Source: Corbicula japonica
Lineage: Eukaryota; Mollusca; Bivalvia; Venerida; Cyrenidae
Length of the DNA: 64,000 nucleotides
Assembly (NCBI GenBank): GCA_038501625.1
Contig: JAZAYU010000005.1
Span: 11,867,484-11,931,483, forward strand
Direction of reading: 5' to 3'
This document shows, piece by piece, positions 36,451 to 48,600 of this stretch. A model generated the notes under the pieces. The model made no database searches. It had not been told where the DNA came from and saw only the letters and a list, made by a program, of their open reading frames with translations. The position numbers and the translations under genes are program-made. How positions within the stretch are numbered: position 1 is the stretch's first letter; every line of letters starts with the position of its first letter.

Positions 36451-36525
36451 GAATGCACACCAAGCAAACAGTGCATAATTATGTAAAATCATAATGTTGT
36501 GAAACCGTAAACTACCACAACCATC

Positions 36526-36531
36526 TTTATT
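36526..36531 (-). terminator. Poly(A) signal AATAAA for last exon B of the CCDC90/MCUR1-like gene
   Basis: Minus-strand AATAAA lies 67 bases past the TAG at 36598. This supports exon B as a true transcript end. No canonical AATAAA lies within about 100 bases after exon A at 39187. Confidence 0.6.
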
Positions 36532-36597
36532 CAGTTTTCATTTCAATATGAGACACACATCACTGATATGTTTAAAATCAGCATTACCTCAAACAAA

Positions 36598-36653
36598 CTA
36601 TTTGTACAGTCTTAGATAAGCCAGGTATAAAGTCAGTCCAGAAAATACTAGAC
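36598..36653 (-). CDS. Last exon B of the CCDC90/MCUR1-like gene (tail ...RLYK*)
   Basis: A 'tttcag' acceptor precedes it. It completes the split Gly codon (G|GT) and encodes LV, then the core FSGLTLYLAYLRL, then YK and TAG. It has a canonical poly(A) signal 67 bases downstream. The basic/aromatic end resembles the ...FYR-W-K ends of vertebrate family members more closely than exon A does, so this may be the ancestral form. Confidence 0.85.
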
Positions 36654-39600
36654 CTGAAATGAAAAAAAGAAAGAATATGAAAGTATCAAAGTTACAAGTT
36701 GTTCTCTAAGTATTTGTTTAAACCATTTATATCCTATGTGAGATTAGGGCCCAAGACCATAAACCTGAGATTGGAGACCAGTCTCAAATCTCAAGCATCT
36801 GATTGGCTGAAATAGCGATCAGTCACCATTTCAGCCAATTAGATGCTTGAGATTTGAGACTGATCTCTAGATTTAGTTTAATGATCTTGGGCCCAGTGTT
36901 AATCCAGAATAGAATCTACACTGCTCACTTACTGGTCAGAAAAAACTTTAATGCATACTGTGTGGATGTGCAGGATTATCTGGATTAACACTGGTCACAC
37001 ATGGGATATAAAGTGTATTCATACAGTAAAGGGAGACAACTAATGATTTCTTGTTATTATCTTATCACATAAGCTCAATTTAAACAGAAGTTTGAAATGA
37101 TAGCAAAGTTGGCTTTGAATTTAACCCTTTCCTCAACATTTACACCTTTTTATGCATGGTAGATGCAGATCAGCCAGCATATCCATGCCATGTGATCAGG
37201 ATCTGCACTGGTCTCTGTTTGGTCAGAAATTACCTAATCAATTCATAAGCAAACAGTGCAGATCCTGATTGGATGGCACAGATGTGCCAGATGATCTGGA
37301 TCTATGATGTTTGCCCATGCCATAAATCTGTGTACAAGGAGGAACAAGATAAACATGAGTTGGGGACTGCATAAGGGGATGCAACCTACAACACAGTAAC
37401 AGTACCATTAACTGTCCATTTACCTTATAGAACATCTTTAATCACATGGATGACTAGTGTAGATCCAGATCAACTTTCACATCCTTGCAGTTTGAGCAGG
37501 ATATTCACTGTTTGCTTTCAGAGTATTAAAGTTATTTTTACTGAGTAACAAACAATGTAGTTTTGGATCAGACTGCTGATGTACAGTGCCCAATGTTATA
37601 AAACTGAGCATGGAAACCAGTCTCAAATCTCTGGTCGCCATTTCAGCCAATCAGATACTTGAGATTTGAGACTGGTTTCCAATCTCAGCTTTATAACCGT
37701 CAGGCCAGGCTGATTTAGATTGACACTAATTGCATGAACCATGTTTTTCTGGGGGGGGGGGGGGGGGGGGAATTCAGAATATGTTTAAGCAAATCACTAA
37801 ATGAACTGCTTTTTCCTCTAGAAAAAAATCAAAGATGTAACAAGCAAACATTAAACAGTTAAGCAAACGGCCCTTTCTGGTTAACCCTTTACTCTATTGG
37901 ATATGGCTGTTATACCATGGGTGAACAGTTTAGATCCAGATTCCAGATTAGCTGGAATTTCCATGCTCAGACGTCCCGAAAGTTGCCAGACCGACGGACA
38001 TGTCTTGTAAAATTTGGGCCGGTCCGACATGTTTTCTTATGTTATCAGACCGAATGTCAGACAAAAATTTGTACTCCTTATTATTGCTTATTTCTTTTAA
38101 ACACGTTTCGGTCCTAAAGAATCTGTTTTGGTCAGACAGATTTTCACATCTTGTCTGACCAAATGTCTGACACTTTTTTTCAACTTTCGGGAAGTCTGCA
38201 TGCTATCTGATCAGGATCTACAGTGTTCACTTTTGAATTCTTTTTTTTCTAACCAAGAAGTAACCAATTATAAATCCAGATCAGAGAGCACTTATGAGCC
38301 AGCTGATCAGGATCTACACTGGTCATACATGCAACAAAGCACATATCTATGAAGTAATGGGTTAATGTGTAAATTAAGAAAACTTTTCTTAACAGCTTTT
38401 GAAAAGAAGCTAAAACATAACATGTCAAAGTATAAAAAACAGTTCTAAGATATGCAGGTAATTAAGTTATTTCATGAGAGTGAACAAACCATTTACTCCA
38501 TAGATACACCTTTATTGAGTGGGCAAACAGTGTAGACCCATATCAGCCATCAGATCAGGATCTACACTGTTCACTTTTAGATTCATTAGATTATTTGTTA
38601 CCAAGATGCTTCCTGTACAGATCGAAATCAGATGGCATGGATGTCCCAGCTGATCCGGATCTACACTGGTCGCACATGCATTCAAACATGTATATATGGA
38701 GTAAAGAATTAAACAATAGATAGGTTGTTTTAATAATCAGCTGCTCAATGATATAGATGTAGCAATTCAAAGCAAGACTTGTCAGTAAATTAAGTTTTGG
38801 TAAGTTTAGCAATTTTCATTTAATAAAACAACCATTTACACAATAATTAATAAAAATGCTTGTTAAAAAATGTTTTAAAAACCAAGTTATCAACCCTTTA
38901 CTCCATGGATATGGGTTAAGTCATGTTTGCGACCAGTGTAGAGCCAGACCAAGTTCAAAATCTGTTCAGTCTAATCTGGATCTACACTGTTGGCATCTTA
39001 TCTCGAAGCAGATGTGCAGGCTAATCTGGATCTACACTGGTCACCAATGGGATATCAACTATATATATCCCTTGGAGTAATAGGTTAATAATGTAACATG
39101 TATTTATAGTGCAGCTGATAATTTTGAACCAGTTAATTAACACACTGTATTTCTGAACAAGTTCTCAGAATTTGACACATTTCTGGTTACACAGTTAGCC
39201 TAAGATAAGCTAGGTATAAAGTTAGTCCTGAAAACGCCACTCCTGAAATTATACAAAAACAAAATATTAGCCAGTATCTAAGCAACTCTAGGATATCTAG
39301 GGATGACAGGAAATCATATAACATCCCCTTAGTGCAAAAATGAAATAACTACTTTATACTTAACCCTTTCCTCCATAGATACACCTTTGTTGCATGAGCA
39401 AACAGTTTAGATCCAGATCAGCCGGCACATCCGTGCCATCTGATCAGGACCTAAACTGTTCTCTTTTTGATTTGTTATGTTATTTTTGACTAAAATGAGA
39501 CCAGTGCAGATCCTGATCAGACAGCACTGATGTACCAGCTGATCTGGATCTACACTGGTCGCACATGCGTAAAAAGGCCTATAAATGGAGGAAAGGGTTA

Positions 39601-42600
39601 AATGGTAAATTGTTTTTGCACTAAGGTGACTAAGGTAAACTTCACTATGAATGCATTTGTTTTTATGGTCATAAAATGTAATAATTTATGGTAAAATTTT
39701 TTTTTGCAGTTCTAAGATTTGTGGGTTTCCATTTTCTAAAGGGTCCACTACACTCCTCCTTGCACATTCATCAGTGAAAAAGACAATTATCACTCTTTAA
39801 TTTCGAATTTTTGAATGCTTGTTCTTTTTCAAGAAAAAAAAATACAGATTTTTTTACTCAGATTACTTCCATTTTGAATATCTTATTTTTATACAATATT
39901 CAGAACTGAGTATGAAAAACATTTTATAATCATGGGGCCAGACGCTTACGACGAGACTAGTTTTCAGGCACAGTTATAATCTGTGTCTACTAAACGACAT
40001 GATTATTACAACATATTAGTTTATACACTCTTGGGAGTTTACATATATCATTTTATCAACGATGTTAATACTTTAATCCATGGGCACGACATATATCATA
40101 AGTGTGACCAATGTAGATCCAGATCTGCTGGTCTGGATCATATTTAAGGTCCTTTAGAATATTTTTAACCAACAAGAGCACAGTATACATCCTGATCAGA
40201 CTTTATGGGATGTGCAAGCTGATCTGGATCTACACTAGTAACAAATGTGATAAAAGCCGTATCCATGGAGTAAAAGTTTAAACAAATTAATTTGCTTACC
40301 AATGAGGTACTTTTGGATATCATTTCTATTTTTCTCGTTCTGTGTTCTTATATTGGACACCTCTATATCAATTTTGTTGTCTATTGCCTTTAAGTTCTTC
40401 TCATTCTGTGCATGCTGAAAATAAAAACAAACAGATTTAAAATTATTACATCTGGGCCCAAGATCATAAAACTAGAACCAGTCACAAATATCAAGCATCT
40501 GATTGGCTGAAATGGCAACTAGTCAGCTCAGGATTATGATCTTGGACCCAGATAGGTTGAAATGTTTTTTGAAAGTCTTTGGATTGAACAATGGGAAGGT
40601 TGAGACCTTAGACTGGTTGCCTGTCTCAGTTTCATATCCACCAGATATTTCAAATTTCTAATCTTATTTAATCTACTGTAGTATCATTATATTTTGCGGT
40701 GGTTAAATTTTCGCATATTTCGTGCAAGGTTTAGTGCGCAATATCAAACCCTAGCGAAACCAAACCAATTAATACCTGGTCTTAGAATATTACAAGTGCA
40801 TGAATTTTGGCCCTCGCGAAAATGTCACTTAAGTATTTTGCACGAAATTTTATTTGCGTGAAATTAAATGATACAACAGTATATGTCACAATGAAAAACA
40901 AACATGGACTGATAGTTTAACTCAACTGGATGATAATAACTGAACATTTTATGTACATGTATAAAATTTTCAAAAATAGCTATGTCAATATCAAAGTACA
41001 TGCCGGTAATACAGAAATTAGCTGAGACATTTGCTAAACATGCGTCCATTTTGCTATCAGAGATATATATTAAGATCATCCACCTAACGAATAGTTGAAT
41101 TTCTGCCATGATCTAACCAATATTAACCTTTACCTCTATAGATAAACCTTTATTGCATGCGTGAACAGTTTAGATCCAGATCAGGCACCACATCCAGATT
41201 TAAACTGTTTGCTATTTGCTTTGTTAGGTTATTTCTGACCAAAATGCGACCAGTGCAGATCCTGCTCAGATGGCACAAATGTGTCAGCTGATCTGGATCT
41301 ACACTGGTCACACATGGGTAAAAATGCATATTTATGGAGGAAAATGTTGTTTAATCCAACTGACATTAGTTAAACAGAGAGTTGCTTTCCAGTCATCAGT
41401 AATCATTGAATCGGAAATAAAATCCTGTAATTAGCCAGGGTAAGATGCAAGATTTCAAGGGAAGGAGTTCGCTTGAGATTGTGTTGAGGTGGTTTAAAAT
41501 AATTTTCAACTTTCTGGCCAAAATTACCTTAATGCTTTAATACTGCTGCCCAATAAGGGGGTTCAAATGACCCCACTGATCCCCCTTACGTTTACTTTAG
41601 CGGGCATAAAAAAAAATGTCAACTAACATAAAAATTAGGTACATGATTTTTGTATCTTGAACTTAATGGTATAGTTACTAAATAAACCTACATTTTATGA
41701 TATCAATCACTGATAAACTCTTATACTCTGATAAATATCTTAGATGGGCTAGGTGAAAATTTGTTCTACATCATAAACATAGAGTTCAAACATCTTCAAA
41801 CTGAACCACCAGTCCTTGACTGAAGGTTATAAAGCTGAGCATGGAAACCAGTCTCAAATCTAAAGCATCTGATTGGCTGAAATGGCAACCAGTCGCCATT
41901 TCAGCTAATCAGATGCTTGAGATTTGAGACTGGTTTCCTTGCTCAGTTTTATAACCTTGGGCACTTGTCATAAATGAGATACTCAGTAATTGACTATTTT
42001 ATTGCTTTGCTTTGCCTTGATAGCCCAGTGGTTAACGAGTTCATTTGACACGATATTGATTTCCAAAGACTAATTACTTTTTATATATAATTAATAATAT
42101 ACTTTTAATGTTTAATTGTAGATATGTCAATGTAATGTGTATATTTTGCTTCAATTTATTAAATTTTGATCATATTAACATTCCATGGTATGCATGGTAC
42201 AAAGTAACAATGGAAAATGTTTCAACACGTGTCAGTTGATTTGTTGGTTTCAGCTGTGTCACAACCAGACACAGTGGATCAGATGCCATTCAATCTTCAA
42301 AATGATCTTTTGGAAATAATTATTGTTTAAAAAATAAACAAAAAAGTAAAACAAACAGGTTTCGAACCTAAAATCAATAACACCATTGCAACTTTTGCTT
42401 TTTAGTCAATATACTATTGACTGCATGAAATACCACTCTGCTAGAGGGACATGTATTGGGGAGTGTTACATTTTAAACTAAAACAATATTAAAATATAAG
42501 TTAATTGACATGTAATGCCCATGTAAACATTGCCAACTTAACTTTGCTGAATAATTGTTAATTACATCAAATTCTTTTTTATCGGAATGTCCAGTCAACC

Positions 42601-45600
42601 AGAGCACCATCATAACCTGTCCCTGCGACTGTCCAAGGTTCTCGATGACATCGGGGTAAATGAGACAATGATACTGAAGAGAAGAAGAGCCTGGATGTTA
42701 GCCGAGGCAACAATAAAAACTAACTTTATGTTATTACCAGAGTTGAGAGAAACATCAGTATATCGTTTTGGCAGTCAAACTGAGGGATCAACTACCCTAG
42801 GTTTAAACTCTGATCAAGATCTCCTTACATGTGACCATTACGTCAGAATAATACAGGACTGGTCAGATTGGGAACATCTCCCTGGTAAGCAGCAGTACGT
42901 GATGGTGCAGGATGAGACAACATCTCCAGGATATTGTCTGCTACAGCTAACAACACCTGATGCCCCTCTTCTTGCTCAAGACTTCCACCATGAACATCAC
43001 ACCATAGATAACAGGGGAAGAGTGCTGTTAAGTAATTCATTTTATGTAGAAAGTATTGAAAGGTTCGGTGGTTTTAGAAACAGCCCTGCACGAACAACAC
43101 TTGGAGGACCTCAGGGATGTGACACGGACACTGTATGTTGCTTTCACTGTTCATCGTGGCCTAAAAGATAAGCTGATCCCTGGCTTCATCAGCATAATAT
43201 GAGTGGCTGGCCAACTAAAGAAATGAAGAAGTATTCAGCAGAACAAGGATGTTTTGTAGTTCCTGTAAGCAGTAGGACAGGTGTGAATCAGGAACTGGAG
43301 TGGAGAATATCTACTTCTATGGCTGAAAGATGCTTGATGTTCAGTGTCAACATTACACAGATGAGGTGTTACATTCTAATGAAAATGATATTAAAGACCT
43401 TTTTGAAACCAAAAAGTGGAGAGGCCATTACTAGTTTTTTGTGTAAGAATATTTTATTCCACTGTATTTCAGAATCAGAAAACAGCAGTACATGGAATGA
43501 AAGTAGTTTACTGACATGGTTAAGTAGGTGTCTGCAATCTTTACTTAACTGTATACAGACAAACCACTGTCCTCACTTCTTGATACCCAGGAACAATCTC
43601 CTTGCTGGTAAATTGTCTGCTGATGTCAAACATCAGCTTGCAGATGTCATGTGCAGCCTGACTGAGAACATAGGGCAATCACTGCTGAGTATACAGATAG
43701 ATGATCTTGGTAAACGTCTGCATGAAATATCAGGTGGAATATCACATGTTTATCTGCAGACTGCCTATGATATCTCTATCAATTTAGCCTCACTAAACAA
43801 TTTGTCTGCAACTATCAGGCTTTATATATTAATCAAGGATTTTCAGGAGTTTCTTTCCATAAATTTTGCCTCTGCCTATCAAACACTGATAGATGGTGTC
43901 TTTAAACTCTACCAGGTATATAGCGTCGGCAGCACACCAGAGCAAGTGGCAGTCAGTCTATTTGCACCATTTCTCTGTTCTCAAATAGGTTCTGTCACGG
44001 CATCTGAAGATGTACAGCTTGCTCAAGTTGTATCTGCTAAAGCTATGATATGGTTCACTTTGGGACTTAACTCAGATATCTCCTCAGGCAAGCTGAAGCT
44101 GGCATCAGCACTGTACTGTGCTGGAGATCTAGAAAGATGTGAAATTATCCTGGATGGTCTAAGCATAAGGCTGTCACAAACACTGGTTCTGACATTTTGT
44201 TGCTTGTCATATGCAAAGATATATTCAAACGAGTTTAGAATAGCCTGCTATGAGAAGAAGGTTGAAGATGTGATAAAACAGAACATGGCACTCTGTGTCA
44301 CTTATCTGCCTTGTGAGGTTAACTGTGTTCCTAATGAGCTAAGGTATGAAATGTTCAGATCAACAGCAGAAGACCGACCATACAGAGGTGAAGATGATTA
44401 CTGGATGGACTGGGCAGTGGTGGACTCCATGCCATACCTGTACTTTCTGCGGTACATGGTGTACACTCAGCTCCACAGGCCAGCAGAACAACAGCAAGCC
44501 CTGGACAACTTGATCAGAACAATAGACAAGGATCCAAACCTGGGCCACAGAGAGACTGCGCTGAATCTCTTAGGACAATGTATGGAACAGGAGAATAGAA
44601 TGAATGCTGCTCTATGTAGCTACATGATGTCATTAAAAGTGAGGGGAAGAAACAATGCAGCCAAGTGGCATGTATGTAGACTGTTGGCTCGTATGTGTTA
44701 ATCTAGATCAGAATGACTAACAGTTATGATAAAATCATACAGTTAACAAGACAAACAAGAAGAACTAACTTAGATATTCAGTGAAAGAAGTGTGCAAACA
44801 ATCAATTAAACAATTCACTGTCAGTGATTTTCAATGTTGAACATCCTGTAACTCCCTTGTACATGTCAATGTGCTGGCTGATCTGGATGAATCAGCTCTG
44901 TTCCCATGGGGCATAAGCAGTATCCATGGAGTAAATTTGTTGTAGTTCAATGCATAAAACTGGCCATTTTATAGATACTAGGTCTAATGACTTACCATGT
45001 ATGTGATTTTATCATATTCTTTGATAATTATAATAAATTCACTCAAACAGATATCCATCACAGTAAATTTTATCAATTTTAAGAATTTTTATTAAATTTT
45101 AATGTTAACTATTTCCATTAATGAATTCATGTATATATAGTGAATTGAGTAAATTCCAGCTGTAATGAATCTCCAGAACTTGGAAATTTTAAAAGATTCC
45201 TGCTTTGATATATCATATTGATATATCACATTGATGCACCAAAAATAACTTTTATCCCAATTATGTTGACCTCCACAATTAACCTTTTACTCCTTGAAAA
45301 GGCCTAAATCCCAGGGGTGATCTGTGTAGATCCAGATCTGCATTTAGCAGCCTGGATACATCCATTCAATCTGATAGGATCTAAACTCAATGCTTTCTGG
45401 TCATGATCAGAAATTGCCCCATGAATCTACAAGCAATCAGTGTAGATCTTAATCAGTGAGCATGCTTGTGTGTGCTGATCCAGATCTGCAATGGCCACAC
45501 ATGGAATCCATGCAAACTGATTAAGATCTACACTAGTCACTTTTCTCTCATAAATAACCGAATAAAAGTAATCAGTGTAGATCCTGATGAGACTGCATGT

Positions 45601-48600
45601 ATGTGTTCAATCTGATCTGGATCTACATTGTTTGCATGTGAGATACAGTAAAACTTCGAAAACTCGAATACTCAGTGGGATTTCGAAAATGTTCGAGTTT
45701 TCCATGGTACTCGAGTTTTCGGTTTTTTTTACAAGGTCCGATTTTTTTAATAAAGTCATATAAACACATGTTTGTGACCTTGTTGTTGACCATGTTATCG
45801 GAATATCATCTAAATTTTAAATGATTAATTTGACACTGTATTTTTATGATACATGGCTTAAGCAGGGTGTGATAATACAAATGTATGTTTTTTATCTCGC
45901 TATAAATTTACACAATTTTCATCGGTAACTTTATTTCTGCATTGTTCCTTAAAAACTCGGATGCATGGAACATCTTAAACAGATGTCTTTCAGCGTATAT
46001 AAGCATAATTTTTCACAATTTCCCTAGTTTTCACAAAAAAACAAAAAAAATTGGTCAAAAACAAGGATGGGAAGATTGGAACACATGAAATTCAACACGA
46101 AGCACTGTTCATAATGTTCATAAGTTAATATTAAGTGAATAAGGCTATTTTGACACATAAATACACTTTAATGATGTGTCAATATTGATTCCAGATCTGT
46201 ACGGGCTATTTGGATCTTTTTTATTTTGTAAAAATGCAGAATTGAGCCAGTTTACCAAATGCTGATAGAAAGTGCTTGTGATGTAGTTTTGCCACCCTAT
46301 TGAGCCATATGATTTTATAATGTGAATGTTTATGTTATATTATGTTATAATAACAGAAAATCTTACATCGACTTCCATCTTGTTTGCGAGCTTCTGTAGC
46401 TGTTTCTCATTCAAGGCATGCTGAAATACAACAACATTGTTATTGATTGATTATCTGTACATTAACTTTTCCTTTTCTACTTGTATTAGAAAATATTACA
46501 GTGTGCATGTCAACATTTAGTAACTATGGTCAAAGCATTAATGTCGATTAGTAAAACTATACTCTAGATGCACTTAATTTTTTTTTCATGGCAGGAGTGA
46601 AAACACTTCAGAGGTATTCTGAATGCCCACTATAGTTCAACAATTCGGAGAACCTCTGTAGTGTATTCACTCTTCCTTATGTATTTAAGGAGCAAACAAC
46701 AAAACCTGTACTAAAACTTGAATAATGAACATTCATGTTTTAACCATAGTTACTTTAACTGTTGTTAATCAAACCCCATATATTGTCTTTTAAACCAACT
46801 CCATGGTTACAACTTATACGCCATGTGAGACCAACACAGATCTAGATTAGACTGCACATGTGTGTATTTCTATCTACATTGTTAGAGTTTGGTCAGAAGA
46901 AGAGAATCTAAAAGAAACCAGTGCTGATTCCAACCAGACTACAGGGTTGAAGGTTATAAAACTGAGATTGGAAACCAGTCTCAAATCTCAAGCATCTGAT
47001 TGGCTGAAATGGCAACTGGTCACCATTTCAGCCAATCAGATGCTTGAGATTTGAGACTGGTTTCTATACTCAGATTTATAACTTTGAGAACAGATCTGCA
47101 CTGAATGCATATCATCATATGTGATATCTCTGTATCCATGGATTAAAGGGTTAAATATCAGAAAATGGTGCTGTTTGTATACAAAATTCTAAAATCAGTG
47201 TACACCAGTTCTCAACCAATAAATACTTTTGCAAAAAACCCTATTGTGTTAAGATTTGATAATTTGACACTTCATTAACTGTCTTTCAGGTATAGCACTA
47301 AAAAACCCAACACAACTCCTCAAGGAATTGAATATTTCCCACTTTGAACACTTCTTTCAGTGCTTTCCCAAGCAATGTCTTTTACCAACCCGCATTTAAC
47401 GTCCAGAGCTTGGATCCACAATACTTCAGTTTGAAAAGTTGCGCAATGAACTAGACAAAACTACAGGATAAGAGAGACAATCCAAAAGTGAAATAATAAA
47501 CACACCATCAATTACTTCCCCTTATTTTGACAAAATAATGTTCATGCTCCACATTTTAACGCTTTCCTCCATATAATGGAATGAATTTTATGGCATCTAC
47601 GACCAGTGTAAATCCAGATCAGCTGGCACATCTGGATCTGACAGCTGATCTGGATCTACACTGTTTGCCAATTGATTATTGCCATATCCCATGGAGTAAA
47701 TGATAATGACCATTTTTTAATGTACATAACACCTAACACCATCAGGAAATTCATTCTAACCAATACAAATGCTGTTACTTTTCTTCAATAAATGAAAAGT
47801 TCCCAAAATGAAATCCTCTGTTTTTTTATTTCATCATACAGCGAGTAATTTTAAAAGACAAATATTAAGAGTTTTTAACAATACTAAACTTAAACATAGC
47901 AATTTCACTTTTATTGCATCCACAACAACTGCATAGGCCAATTTACAAAATGGAAATGCTTTTGAAATGCATTGTGTTAGCCTGCTGGATACTTTTTGCA
48001 CAAAAATAAGAAAGCGTGATTTACAAGCTTTAAAACCAAATCCCAGGATACATAGCCTGAAGGTCACCCTACTGTGCTATCCATCTAAGGCATTCTTTTT
48101 CCATGTAAGGGCAAGCAATGCAAATATGTACCACCCCCCTGACCTCAACCCTTACACTTGTTTGCCTTATTGCAGCTACTGCAACCAGTGTGTTACAAGT
48201 AACAGAGCTTAGAACAGATGGTATAACACCAATTGCTATTCTTGTTTCATGAATTTCTCTATTTTGGCATAACAGTTAAAAGGAGACAAGTGTATTTGAG
48301 TCTGTTATAAAAAAAAACTTATGATTACCTCCCTTCCCTATTGTTTCTCAAATTTGATAAATTTGATAAATTATGCTTACAGCTTCTACTGCTCTGGATT
48401 TTTCTAAGTTGATATCTAATTTAACTTGGCCCTCCAGTTTCTTGATTCCATCAGCTAACTTTGATTCCAACTGTTTAATCATAATACCCTGTTTCTGAAA
48501 ATACAAAACTTTCATCGATGCATGACTTTGTAAAATTCATATGTGTTACACATACCAGAAAATAAAATTGTGTTAATGCTTTATGCATCTAAATGCTTTT

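Noticed and set aside
43040..43200. A short intron that would remove the in-frame stop in the receptor gene
   Set aside because: No GT-AG pair around the stop keeps the frame while leaving the conserved SSWP and GWPTKEM blocks intact. Introns that short would also be unusual.
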